A stretch of DNA of 64,000 nucleotides from Ralstonia sp. RRA (GTDB lineage: Bacteria; Pseudomonadota; Gammaproteobacteria; Burkholderiales; Burkholderiaceae): the NCBI RefSeq assembly GCF_037023145.1, contig NZ_CP146091.1, forward strand, positions 3,472,001 to 3,536,000, written 5' to 3'. Of this stretch, positions 48,432 through 57,551 are shown piece by piece; position 1 is the stretch's first letter; the number at the start of each line of letters is the position of its first letter. Under the pieces are notes generated by a model that worked only from the letters and a program-made list of their open reading frames with translations, had not been told where the DNA came from and did no database searches. The translations under genes and the position numbers were made by a program.

Positions 48432-50510
48432 TTATTGCGTCAGATCGATCTGGTACAGCGACAGACCCTTGTTGGTGCCGTCATCTGCCTGATACAGCGT
48501 GATGCCGTTGATGTTTGCGGCGGCGGCAGACGTCAGCTTGCCGGCTGCCGACGAGAACACCACCGTTGCGGACGACGTCGCTAGTTTCGTGAAGCGCCAG
48601 CTGCGTTGCGAGCCATTGGTTGCACGCTGCACGCTGCCGATCTTCTTGATGTAGCTGATCAGCACATCGCGGTTGGCATCCGGTGATGCATAGATGGTCT
48701 TGCTGCCATCCAGACCGGGGAAGTTGCCGCCGCCGCTTGCGCGGTAGTTGTTGGTGGCCACGATGAACTGACCTGCCGGATCGATCGGCGCCCCCTTGTA
48801 CTGCAGATTCTTGATGCGGCTGCCGAGCGGTTGCGTAACGTCAATCTCGTACGTCAGGTTCGGGTCGGTAAACATGTCGAAGTTGTAGCCCGGGAACGTG
48901 CTCACCAGTTTCTGCACCGTCGCTTGTGTCGGGTCGATGGTGTTAAAACGCTTCGCCGCCGTTTCCAGCCAGTTCTTGATGTCGGCGCCTGCCACCTTCA
49001 CGGCATAGACCGTGTTCGGGTACAGGTACAGGTCGGCTGCGTTGTTGATCGCCAGCGGGCCGGCTGCCACATCGGTGAAGTCCGTGCCGCCACCAAAGCC
49101 GCTCTTGAACGGCGCGCTGACCGACAGCACCGGCAGCGAAGCGTACTGCGGCAGGTTGGCCTGGACGTAGTCCGACACATACTTGGCCTGCGCCTGGTTG
49201 ACGATCTCGATCGCGCCCGGGTCACCCACATCGGCAAAGTACGTGTTCATGTTGAAGTCGGTGCTGCCCACCGGCGTCTTCACGTAGTTGATCGTTGCCT
49301 GGTGTTCGGTGGCAATCGCAGCGGAGACGGCCGGGTCAGCAGCCACGTAGGTCTTGTCGGCGTTCTGGATCGAACGCGCTTCCACCGTGGTCTGCGTCTT
49401 GTCGACGACCCAGTTCGTGCCGTTATACGAGAGGCTCAGCTTGATCACGCCCAGGTGCTTGCCCCAGTAGTTGGCCATCACCGTCGGCACGCCGTTCACG
49501 GTGCCGGCTGCTTTGTCCACACCCGGCAGGTTGAACTGATAGACCGTGCTCTTTGCATCCGGGAAGAGCTGGTGCGAGTGGCCGATCAGCATCGCATCGA
49601 TGCCCGGCACGGTCGACAGCCACCAGCTGCCGTTTTCCATCGTCGGCGAATAGGCCGAGTTGTCCAGCCCGCCGTGCGAGATGGCGACCACCAGGTCGGC
49701 ACCCTTCGCGCGCATCTCGGGGATGTACTTGGCGGCGGTTTCCTTGATGCCGACGGTGTAGACCTTGCCGTCGAGCCAGCGTTTGTCCCAACTCGTGATG
49801 GCAGGCGGCGTGAAGCTGATGATGCCGACCTTGACCGGCGCGCTGACAGTGCTGCCGTCCGGCGCCGTGGCCGTCACCGTCTTGGTGATGATGGTGTACG
49901 GCTGGAACAGCGGCGCGTTGGTCTTCGCGCTCATCACGTTGGCCAGCACTTGCGGGAAGTTCGGGCCCGCGCATTTGGTCTGCGCAGACGGGTCCGGCAT
50001 GCCGGTCACGTTGAACGTATTGCCCGTGACCTGCGACAGGTACGGCAAGCCGTAGTTGAACTCGTGGTTGCCGATGCCGCCACCGTCGTACTTGGCGGCG
50101 TTCATCACCTTGTAGATCGCCAGCGTCTGGCCGCACGTGACGGGGCTCACCATGGCCTGGTAGTCCGACAGCGCGGTGCCCTGGATGGTGTCGCCGTTGT
50201 CCAGCAGCAGCGTGTTCGGATACTGCGACCGTGCTTGGCTGATGAGCGTCGACACGCGCTCGAAACCGAGCGAGCTGTCAGCGGCCAGCTTGAAGTAGTC
50301 GTACGACAGCACGTTGGTGTGCAGGTCGGTGGTTTCCAGCACGGCCAGCGTGGCCTTGGTGCCGGTGGGTGCAGCGGCGGCCGGCGTGGGGTTGCCACCA
50401 GTGCCGGCGTTGTTGGTGGGGTTATCGTCACCGCCACCGCAGGCAGCCAGTGACAGCGATAACAACGCAGCAAGCGGCAACGCCGCCGAGTACAACGGTC
50501 GGACTCGCAT
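48432..50510 (-). CDS. Bifunctional 2',3'-cyclic-nucleotide phosphodiesterase / 5'-nucleotidase family lipoprotein
   Basis: Metallophosphatase of 692 residues, periplasmic or membrane-anchored. A lipobox LAAC with Cys24 follows the signal sequence, then a Pro/Gly/Asn-rich linker. The calcineurin-like domain has TDLHTN (61-66), DNGDTIQG (104-111), GNHEFNYG (147-154) and GHSHQLF; a C-terminal 5'-nucleotidase domain ends the protein. It should hydrolyse extracellular nucleotides. ATG at 50510 with AGGGAG upstream. Confidence 0.9.
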   Translation of the reverse strand: MRVRPLYSAALPLAALLSLSLAACGGGDDNPTNNAGTGGNPTPAAAAPTGTKATLAVLETTDLHTNVLSYDYFKLAADSSLGFERVSTLISQARSQYPNTLLLDNGDTIQGTALSDYQAMVSPVTCGQTLAIYKVMNAAKYDGGGIGNHEFNYGLPYLSQVTGNTFNVTGMPDPSAQTKCAGPNFPQVLANVMSAKTNAPLFQPYTIITKTVTATAPDGSTVSAPVKVGIISFTPPAITSWDKRWLDGKVYTVGIKETAAKYIPEMRAKGADLVVAISHGGLDNSAYSPTMENGSWWLSTVPGIDAMLIGHSHQLFPDAKSTVYQFNLPGVDKAAGTVNGVPTVMANYWGKHLGVIKLSLSYNGTNWVVDKTQTTVEARSIQNADKTYVAADPAVSAAIATEHQATINYVKTPVGSTDFNMNTYFADVGDPGAIEIVNQAQAKYVSDYVQANLPQYASLPVLSVSAPFKSGFGGGTDFTDVAAGPLAINNAADLYLYPNTVYAVKVAGADIKNWLETAAKRFNTIDPTQATVQKLVSTFPGYNFDMFTDPNLTYEIDVTQPLGSRIKNLQYKGAPIDPAGQFIVATNNYRASGGGNFPGLDGSKTIYASPDANRDVLISYIKKIGSVQRATNGSQRSWRFTKLATSSATVVFSSAAGKLTSAAAANINGITLYQADDGTNKGLSLYQIDLTQ

Positions 50511-50858
50511 GAACTTCTCCCTGAAGGTTCTTTTTTGGTATGCGAACTGCGAACAGCGGACTACGGACTGCTTGAGGAACAGCTAGAGGCGCGTACGCGA
50601 TCGTTTGCGTGACAAACGAAAGCAAGCGAGAGAACTGCTGACTGGGCCGGGGGGCTGGTCGGGCTCTCGAAGCCAGGGAGTATCGGAAGGGTGCGTGACG
50701 AAGCTGTGACCGGCAGGTGACAAATCAGCGTGAACCTTACGGCCGAAGACATGCGCCAGCTGCGGATCTCCGCCGGATGGGGGATCGGCGGGGTCAAAAA
50801 TTTCGGGACGTTTCGTCAACAACGTTAGAATGAGCCCATTTTTCCGCGTAGCCGTTCT
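50511..50858. other. Intergenic region upstream of minC, no gene seen
   Basis: 348 bp between the divergent nucleotidase and minC starts. It holds no credible reading frame. A TAGAAT hexamer at 50826-50831, 28 bp before the minC ATG, could be its -10, but the upstream -35 region is poor. Confidence 0.6.
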
Positions 50859-51644
50859 ATGTCCCAGAAGAAAGTGCCGCTGTTCGAGATCCGCAGCGGC
50901 TCCGTCGATGCCCTGCTGCTGTCGCCGCGCACCGCCGACATGGACGCCCTGGCCGCCGAGCTCACGCGACGCTTTGCCGACACGCCGGAGTTCTTCTCCA
51001 ACGACGTGATCGCCATCGACGTGCGCCGCCTGGCCGAGGACGAACGCCTCCCCATCGACCGTCTGGTGGAGACCCTCACCACGTTGCGCGCCCGCGCGAT
51101 CGGTGTGGTGGCCAGCCCCGAGCAGGCCGACTGGGCACAGGCCTTTGGCTTGCCGCTGCTCGACAGCCACAGCCGTCGCCCGCGCGGCGAAAAGGATGCG
51201 AAGGATGGCCAGGACGCGCCCGAGCATGCCCAAGCCGCCGAAGTGCCGTCGCCTGAGGCCGCAGCCCCCGCCCCTTCCGCTCCCCCCGTCGATGCCGTGG
51301 CCATGCAGCCCGGCACGATGGTCATTGACCGCCCGCTGCGTTCCGGCCAGCGCATCTATGCGCGTGGCGACCTGGTGGTGCTGGACATCGTGAGCGACGG
51401 CGCCGAGGTGATCGCCGAGGGCAACATCTACGTGTATGCCTCGCTGCGCGGTCGTGCGCTGGCAGGCGTCAAGGGCAACCTGGATGCACGCATCTTCTGC
51501 ACGTGCCTGGAGCCCCAATTGATTTCCATCGCCGGCATCTACCGCACCGGCGAAACCCCGTGGCCGGACGCCTACGCCAGCAAGCCTGCGCAGGTCCGGC
51601 TTACGGACAACACGCTGGTTTTTGAACCGTTGCGGATGAAGTGA
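50859..51644 (+). CDS. minC: Septum site-determining protein MinC
   Basis: FtsZ assembly inhibitor, 261 residues. N-terminal FtsZ-interacting domain (1-105), a linker rich in Asp, Pro and Ala (106-150) longer than in E. coli, and the C-terminal beta-helix domain that contacts MinD (151-261, [20 protein letters not shown], then [17 protein letters not shown]). First gene of minCDE; minD follows after 44 bp. Confidence 0.96.
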   Translation: MSQKKVPLFEIRSGSVDALLLSPRTADMDALAAELTRRFADTPEFFSNDVIAIDVRRLAEDERLPIDRLVETLTTLRARAIGVVASPEQADWAQAFGLPLLDSHSRRPRGEKDAKDGQDAPEHAQAAEVPSPEAAAPAPSAPPVDAVAMQPGTMVIDRPLRSGQRIYARGDLVVLDIVSDGAEVIAEGNIYVYASLRGRALAGVKGNLDARIFCTCLEPQLISIAGIYRTGETPWPDAYASKPAQVRLTDNTLVFEPLRMK

Positions 51645-51688
51645 CGCACCCTGTGCGCCGAGCGATTTAACCTACAGATATACGAGCC

Positions 51689-52510
51689 ATGACCAAGATC
51701 ATCGTAGTCACTTCCGGCAAGGGCGGCGTCGGCAAGACGACCACCAGCGCGGCGTTTTCCGCGGGCCTCGCGCTGCGCGGCCACAAGACCGCCGTCATCG
51801 ACTTCGACGTCGGCCTGCGCAACCTCGACCTCATCATGGGTTGCGAGCGTCGCGTGGTGTATGACCTGATCAACGTGATCCACGGTGAGGCCAACCTGAA
51901 CCAGGCCCTCATCAAGGACAAGAAGTGCGAGAACCTGTTCATCCTCCCCGCCTCGCAAACGCGCGACAAAGACGCGCTCACGCGTGACGGCGTCGAGAAG
52001 GTGATCGAAGGCCTGAAGGAAATGGGCTTCGAATACATCGTCTGCGATTCGCCCGCCGGTATCGAATCGGGCGCGCTGATGGCGATGTACTTTGCCGACG
52101 AGGCCATCGTCGTGACGAACCCGGAAGTGTCGTCGGTGCGTGATTCGGACCGCATCTTGGGCATCCTGTCGTCGAAGTCGCGCCGTGCGGAGCAAAGCAA
52201 GGAGCCGATCAAGGAGCACCTGCTGCTTACGCGCTACAACCCGAAGCGTGTGTCCGAAGGCGAGATGCTGTCGCTCTCCGATATTCAGGAAATCCTGCGT
52301 ATCAAGCTGATCGGCGTGATTCCGGAATCGGAAGCTGTGCTGCAAGCCTCCAACCAGGGCCTGCCCGCCATCCACCTGGAAGGCACCGACGTGGCCAATG
52401 CGTACCACGACGTGATCGACCGCTTCCTGGGCAAGGAGAAGGAGCTGCGCTACGTGGAATACAACAAGCCCGGTTTTCTGCAACGCCTGTTTGGCGGCGG
52501 CGGCAAGTAA
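51689..52510 (+). CDS. minD: Septum site-determining ATPase MinD
   Basis: Membrane-cycling ATPase of 273 residues that recruits MinC and is released by MinE. Deviant Walker motif KGGVGKTTTS is at 11-20, and the C-terminal amphipathic tail (YNKPGFLQRLFGGGGK) binds the membrane. It is followed by minE after 15 bp. Confidence 0.98.
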   Translation: MTKIIVVTSGKGGVGKTTTSAAFSAGLALRGHKTAVIDFDVGLRNLDLIMGCERRVVYDLINVIHGEANLNQALIKDKKCENLFILPASQTRDKDALTRDGVEKVIEGLKEMGFEYIVCDSPAGIESGALMAMYFADEAIVVTNPEVSSVRDSDRILGILSSKSRRAEQSKEPIKEHLLLTRYNPKRVSEGEMLSLSDIQEILRIKLIGVIPESEAVLQASNQGLPAIHLEGTDVANAYHDVIDRFLGKEKELRYVEYNKPGFLQRLFGGGGK

Positions 52511-52525
52511 AGGAGACGCTTACCC

Positions 52526-52780
52526 ATGTCGATTCTGTCTTTCCTGCTGGGAGAAAAGAAGAAGACTGCAAGCGTCGCCAAGGAACGCCTGCAGATCATC
52601 CTCGCCCATGAACGCACCGCCAGCGGTGCGCCGGCTGACTACCTGCCCGCGCTGCAGCGCGAGCTGGTGGCCGTGATTTCGAAGTACGTGAAGATCGGCA
52701 ACGACGACATCAAGGTCAACCTCGAGCGCCAGGACAACCTGGAAGTGCTGGAAGTGAAGATCGAGATTCCGCAGGCCTGA
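52526..52780 (+). CDS. minE: Cell division topological specificity factor MinE
   Basis: Small regulator of 84 residues that stimulates MinD ATPase and sets the oscillation. The N-terminal membrane-targeting and MinD-binding helix ([14 protein letters not shown], then [13 protein letters not shown]) and the dimerisation beta-sheet with [20 protein letters not shown] are present. End of the minCDE operon. Confidence 0.97.
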   Translation: MSILSFLLGEKKKTASVAKERLQIILAHERTASGAPADYLPALQRELVAVISKYVKIGNDDIKVNLERQDNLEVLEVKIEIPQA

Positions 52781-52800
52781 GGCCGCGGTCGCGGTCGTCG

Positions 52801-54033
52801 TTACTTGATGCGAATGATGCGGCCCGCCGGTGCTTCCGGCGCGGCTGGCATCGGCCCCACGTAAGCCGCGCGCGGGCGGATCAACTGCCCCGCGGTGCGC
52901 TGCTCCAGCGCGTGCGCGATCCAGCCGGCCGTGCGTCCCGCCGCGAACAGGCCGAAGCCCGCACCCTCCGGCAGCCCGAGCACACGCCGGGTGGCCACCA
53001 ACGCAAAGTCCAAAGAAGGCCCATCGCCGGTCAGATCGGCCACGGCGTCGACCACCGACTGCAGGCGCTTGCGCACTGCCCCCGTCATCGGCAACTGGGC
53101 CAGAATGGCATTCGCCCGTGGGTCGGCCTTGCGATACAGCGGGTGGCCAAAGCCCGGCAGTGCATCGCCGCGATCAAGCCGACGGCGCACGGCGATGCCT
53201 ATCGACCGCTCCCCTTCCAGCTCGCTCAGCAACGCCTCCACGCGTGCCGTGGTGCCTCCGTGCAGGCCACCGGTGAGTGCAGCCAGCCCAGCGCTGACTA
53301 CCGCACCAAGACTTGCCCCCGTTGATGCCACCACACGTGCCGCAAAGCTCGACGCATTGAGTTCGTGATCGGCGCAGAGCACCAGTGCGACGCGGATGGC
53401 CTCGGCGGCGCGCGCGTCGACGTTCCAGGCCTGCTGGCATTGCAGATGCACGGGCACGGCATCGGGCTTGCGGCCCAGCATGGTGGCAAACACCACGCGC
53501 AGCAGGGCACCGGCATCGCGTGCCGTGCGCGCGGCGTCCTGACGCCATGCGGCTTCGTCCAACGCTGGCAGCGCGAGCGTGCACAGCGCCATGCAGCGCT
53601 GGCGGATGTCGGCATCTGCCAAGGAGGCCAGCGCCGCGTACCAGCTCTTCGGCAACACGGGCGCAGGCGCATCAAACGCCGCCGCTTCATCGCATTGCCA
53701 GAGCCACGCGGCAACGGCTTCCAGCGTGGCGTGTTCCGCCAGCTCCAATGCCGGTGTGCCGCGATAGAACAGCCGCCCGTTGTCGATGAGCGTGATGGCC
53801 GATTCCATGACCGGCAGGCCCCAGTCCAGCGCGTGGCGCACCACCTGGCGCGGGCGGCGGCCACCCGCACGCTGATCGGCCAGGCGCGTCACGTCGGCTT
53901 CGCGATAGCGGCTGCCGCGACCGTCGGGCGATGGGTAGGCGGCCAGCAGCCCGCGGCTCACGTAGGCGTACAGTGTTGGGCGCGAGATGTTCAGGCGCTG
54001 CGCAGCTTCAGCGGCATCGAGGTACTGGGTCAT
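52801..54033 (-). CDS. Citrate synthase-like protein with N-terminal helix-turn-helix
   Basis: Protein of 410 residues. The N-terminal 50 residues resemble an excisionase/MerR-type helix-turn-helix (YLDAAEAAQRLNISRPTLYAYVSRG), and the rest resembles citrate synthase, with His223 (DHELNASSF), His258 (GLHGG), His297 (GFGHPLY) and Asp342 (LDFALVA). The overall size and low similarity separate it from housekeeping citrate synthase. It is divergent from a CoA-transferase gene, suggesting linked acyl-CoA metabolism. Role of the DNA-binding-like module unknown. Confidence 0.85.
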   Translation of the reverse strand: MTQYLDAAEAAQRLNISRPTLYAYVSRGLLAAYPSPDGRGSRYREADVTRLADQRAGGRRPRQVVRHALDWGLPVMESAITLIDNGRLFYRGTPALELAEHATLEAVAAWLWQCDEAAAFDAPAPVLPKSWYAALASLADADIRQRCMALCTLALPALDEAAWRQDAARTARDAGALLRVVFATMLGRKPDAVPVHLQCQQAWNVDARAAEAIRVALVLCADHELNASSFAARVVASTGASLGAVVSAGLAALTGGLHGGTTARVEALLSELEGERSIGIAVRRRLDRGDALPGFGHPLYRKADPRANAILAQLPMTGAVRKRLQSVVDAVADLTGDGPSLDFALVATRRVLGLPEGAGFGLFAAGRTAGWIAHALEQRTAGQLIRPRAAYVGPMPAAPEAPAGRIIRIK

Positions 54034-54137
54034 CGCAAGCGTGGTCGGGCGATCGAGGTTGATCAGTCTAGTCAATGTTGACGCTATTGCCACCGCAGGA
54101 CTGTAATGCGTGCACCCTCTTTCTGCGGAGTCCTGTC

Positions 54138-55568
54138 ATGTCGTCACTTGTTGCTGGTGCGGTTGATCCTTCCATGCAGACCACGACCTCGACTGAAGCC
54201 CTCGCCCAACTGTGGAGCACGCTCGGCCAGCCCGCCGATGCGCTGTCGCGCGTGACGTTGACGGGCGCCGCTGCGCTGCCTTCGTCCTTTGCGGTGAACA
54301 CGCTGGCGCAGAGCGCCATCGCCGCTTCGGCGTTGGCGGCCGCGCAGGTGGATACGCTGCGCACCGGGCGCAAGCAGACCGTGTCGGTGGACATGCGTCA
54401 CGCCGCACTGGAGTTCCGCTCCGAGCGCTACTTCCGTATCGACGGTCAACTGCCGCCCGAACCGTGGGACAAGATTGCCGGGCTGTACCACTGCGGCGAT
54501 GGCCGCTGGGTGCGCCTGCACACCAACTTCCCGCATCACCGTGATGGCGTGCTCAAGCTGCTTGGCTGCGCGTACGACCGTGATGCCGTGGCCGCTGCGT
54601 TGGGCCAGTGGAAGGCCGAAGCGTTTGAGGAAGCTGCTGCGCAGGTCGGCATGGTCGTCACTGCCGCGCGCACGTTTGGAGAGTGGGACCGCCATCCGCA
54701 GGGCATCGCCGTGGCTGGCCAGCCGCTAATGACCATTGAGCGCATTGGCGACGCACCGCCGCAGCCCCTGCCCGCCCACGCCGATGGCAGGCCGCTGTCC
54801 GGCGTGCGCGTGCTGGACCTCACGCGGGTGATTGCCGGCCCGGTATGCGGCCGCACGCTGGCCGCCCATGGCGCCGATGTGCTGCTGGTGACCGGACCAC
54901 ACCTGCCCGCGATTCCGCCGCTGGTGATCGACACCGGGCGTGGCAAGCGCTCCGCGCAGCTCGATTTGCGTGACGCCGCCAGTGCAGAGCAACTACGCGC
55001 GCTGCTGCGTGACGCCGATATCTTCGTGCAGGGCTATCGCCCCGGCGGGCTGGCCGCGTTGGAGTTCAGTCCCGAACAGGCCGCCGCACTGCGCCCCGGC
55101 ATCGTCTACGTGAGCCTGTGCGCGTACGGCTACGAGGGGCCGTGGGCGAATCGGCGCGGATTTGATTCGCTTGTGCAGACCGCAAGCGGCTTCAACTGGG
55201 CGGAAGCGGAAGCGGCGGGCAAGGACAAGCCGCACCCCCTACCCGCCCAAGCACTGGACCATGGCGCGGGCTATCTGATGGCAGCCGGTGCGATGACCGC
55301 CCTCGCGCGCCGCATGACCGAAGGCGGAAGCTGGCACGTACGCGTGTCGCTCGCACAGACCGGGCGCTGGCTGCGCAGCCTCGGTCGCGTGGCGAATGGC
55401 TTCGATGTGCCGGACCCGCGCTACGAAGATGTCGGCGCCTATCTGGAGACCACGCCGTCCGGCTTTGGCACGCTGACGGCGATACGCCACGCAGGCCAGC
55501 TTTCCGACACGCCGCCGCATTGGGCGCTGCCTGCCGTGCCGCTGGGGACACATCCCGCGCGGTGGTAG
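54138..55568 (+). CDS. CaiB/BaiF family CoA-transferase
   Basis: Class III CoA-transferase-like protein of 476 residues. The GVRVLDLTRVIAGPVCGRTL segment and TGRGKRSAQLDLRD followed by ADIFVQGYRPG match the family; the helical C-terminal part is present. The usual first domain is preceded by about 220 extra residues. The ATG at 54138 has GCGGAG upstream. It is divergent from the HTH-citrate synthase gene (104 bp between starts). Substrate unknown. Confidence 0.87.
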   Translation: MSSLVAGAVDPSMQTTTSTEALAQLWSTLGQPADALSRVTLTGAAALPSSFAVNTLAQSAIAASALAAAQVDTLRTGRKQTVSVDMRHAALEFRSERYFRIDGQLPPEPWDKIAGLYHCGDGRWVRLHTNFPHHRDGVLKLLGCAYDRDAVAAALGQWKAEAFEEAAAQVGMVVTAARTFGEWDRHPQGIAVAGQPLMTIERIGDAPPQPLPAHADGRPLSGVRVLDLTRVIAGPVCGRTLAAHGADVLLVTGPHLPAIPPLVIDTGRGKRSAQLDLRDAASAEQLRALLRDADIFVQGYRPGGLAALEFSPEQAAALRPGIVYVSLCAYGYEGPWANRRGFDSLVQTASGFNWAEAEAAGKDKPHPLPAQALDHGAGYLMAAGAMTALARRMTEGGSWHVRVSLAQTGRWLRSLGRVANGFDVPDPRYEDVGAYLETTPSGFGTLTAIRHAGQLSDTPPHWALPAVPLGTHPARW

Positions 55569-55634
55569 CATTCGCGCCTTACCCTTGTTACCGCCGCCCG
55601 TGCGCCTGAGCTTTCTGACGCACTTGGCCTGTCC

Positions 55635-56492
55635 ATGCTCAGTTATCGCCACGCCTTTCACGCCGGCAACCATGCCGATGTCCTCAAGCACGCCGTCGTG
55701 ACGCAGTTGCTCGACTACCTGACGCAGAAGGACAAGCCGTTCTGGTACATCGACACGCACTCCGGCGCCGGCCTCTACGCGCTGGACCACGAGTGGGCGC
55801 AGAAGAAGGCCGAGTTCGAGACCGGCATCGGCCCGCTGTGGCGCGCCGCCGCCGCGGGTGAGCCGATGCCCGCATTGCTTGACGCCTACCTCGACCAGGT
55901 GCGCGAGCTGAATCCGAAGGGCGATCTCAAGCACTACCCCGGATCGCCGTGGCTGGCGTGGCAGATGCTGCGCGATGCCGATCGCCTGCGCCTGTTCGAG
56001 CTGCACAGCACCGAGATCAAGGTGCTGTCCAACAACTTCCGCGGTGCCGGCCGCCGGGTCATGCTGTATGACGGCGACGGCTTTGCCGGCATCAAGGCGA
56101 TCCTGCCCCCGCCGCCGCGCCGCGCGGTAGTGCTGATCGACCCCTCGTTCGAAGACAAGCGGGACTACGCGCGCACCGTGCAGGCCCTGCAGGACAGCCT
56201 GCAGCGCTTTGCCACCGGCATGTATGCGGTGTGGTATCCGCAGGTGCAACGGCGCGAATCGGTGCAACTGCCCGCGCAGTTGAAGCGGCTCGGAGGAAGC
56301 GACTGGCTGCACGTAACGCTCACCGTGAAGCAACCGGTGGCCGGCGGCCTGGGCTTGCACGGCAGCGGCATGTTCATCGTCAACCCGCCGTGGACACTCA
56401 AGGCGCAGCTGGAAGAAGCCATGCCTACGCTGGTCCGCCTGCTCGGCCAGGACAGCGCCGCCAAGTTCACGCTCGAAGCCCAGACAAGCTAA
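55635..56492 (+). CDS. rlmJ: 23S rRNA (adenine-2030-N6)-methyltransferase
   Basis: SAM-dependent methyltransferase of 285 residues, close to the 280 of E. coli RlmJ. It begins MLSYRHAFHAGNHADVLKH and has the DTHSGAGLYAL loop; the catalytic DPSFE (VLIDPSFEDK) fits the N6-adenine family. It is 66 bp after the CoA-transferase gene on the same strand. Confidence 0.94.
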   Translation: MLSYRHAFHAGNHADVLKHAVVTQLLDYLTQKDKPFWYIDTHSGAGLYALDHEWAQKKAEFETGIGPLWRAAAAGEPMPALLDAYLDQVRELNPKGDLKHYPGSPWLAWQMLRDADRLRLFELHSTEIKVLSNNFRGAGRRVMLYDGDGFAGIKAILPPPPRRAVVLIDPSFEDKRDYARTVQALQDSLQRFATGMYAVWYPQVQRRESVQLPAQLKRLGGSDWLHVTLTVKQPVAGGLGLHGSGMFIVNPPWTLKAQLEEAMPTLVRLLGQDSAAKFTLEAQTS

Positions 56493-56621
56493 GCACCGCG
56501 GCCCCATGTCACTGCCATGCCACATGGGTGTGCTACCTACTCGGGCGTATGCTTGAACATGCGTCGCCCCCGGGCGGCGTGCCTCATTCAGTTGGCAGTA
56601 GGACGGCAGGAGCAGGACATC

Positions 56622-57521
56622 ATGAGCGAACGCGACGCAGCGCGACAGGCGCGGCTGCAGGAAGACCTCCTCGACACCCTGGACGAGGAGCTGGAAATGG
56701 AAATCGACGACCACCTGCTCGGCGGCGAGAGCATCAGCGAAGAGTCTCGCGAGACCCGACGCATGTACTTCCGCGAGCTGTTCCGCCTGCAGGGCGAGCT
56801 GGTCAAGCTGCAGGACTGGGTGATCGAGACCGGGCACCGGCTGGTGGTGATCTTTGAAGGGCGCGACGCCGCCGGCAAGGGTGGCGCCATCAAGCGCATC
56901 ACCCAGCGCCTGAACCCGCGCGTGTGCCGCGTGGCCGCCCTGCCCGCCCCCACCAACCGTGAACGTACGCAGTGGTATTTCCAGCGCTACGTGGCGCACC
57001 TGCCCGCCGCTGGGGAGATCGTCCTGTTCGACCGCAGCTGGTACAACCGCGCCGGTGTCGAGCGCGTGATGGGCTTCTGCACCGACGACGAATACGAAGA
57101 GTTCTTCCGCTCCGTGCCCGAGTTCGAAAAGATGCTCGTGCGCTCCGGCATCCAGATCGTCAAGTACTGGTTCTCGGTGACGGACGAAGAGCAGGAAGTG
57201 CGATTCCAGAGCCGCATCGACGATCCGCTCAAGCAGTGGAAGCTGAGCCCCATGGATCTGGAAAGCCGCCGCCGCTGGGAAGACTACACGCGCACCAAGG
57301 AAGCGATGCTGGAGCGTTCGCACATTCCCGAATCGCCGTGGTGGGTGGTGCTGGCCGATGACAAAAAGCGCGCGCGCCTGAACTGCATCGACCACCTGCT
57401 CAGCCAGGTGCCATATCATCCGGTGCCGCACCCGCCGGTGGTGCTGCCCGAGCGCGTGCACCACGCGGAATACATCCGTCACCCGGTGCCCGACGAGATG
57501 ATCGTCCCGAACGTCTATTGA
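56622..57521 (+). CDS. ppk2: Polyphosphate kinase 2
   Basis: PPK2-family enzyme of 299 residues that transfers phosphate between polyphosphate and nucleotides, often making GTP or ADP. Walker A is FEGRDAAGKGG (78-88), and the lid/Walker B region is DRSWYNRAGVE (137-147). Single-domain form, so probably NDP-phosphorylating class 1. The ATG at 56622 is supported by AGGAG; upstream in-frame codons are not. It is convergent with a Pit transporter gene, suggesting phosphate metabolism. Confidence 0.95.
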   Translation: MSERDAARQARLQEDLLDTLDEELEMEIDDHLLGGESISEESRETRRMYFRELFRLQGELVKLQDWVIETGHRLVVIFEGRDAAGKGGAIKRITQRLNPRVCRVAALPAPTNRERTQWYFQRYVAHLPAAGEIVLFDRSWYNRAGVERVMGFCTDDEYEEFFRSVPEFEKMLVRSGIQIVKYWFSVTDEEQEVRFQSRIDDPLKQWKLSPMDLESRRRWEDYTRTKEAMLERSHIPESPWWVVLADDKKRARLNCIDHLLSQVPYHPVPHPPVVLPERVHHAEYIRHPVPDEMIVPNVY

Positions 57522-57551
57522 GGCACCGGTATCACCGCGCGCTGTGCGGGT

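Noticed and set aside
48831..50453. A 540-codon plus-strand frame opposite the nucleotidase gene
   Set aside because: Antisense shadow; no start signal and Arg/His-rich composition.
52801..54033. Housekeeping citrate synthase (gltA)
   Set aside because: The N-terminal helix-turn-helix and divergent sequence do not match GltA.
55239..57482. A 747-codon minus-strand frame opposite rlmJ and ppk2
   Set aside because: It spans two real genes on the other strand and has no recognisable domain.
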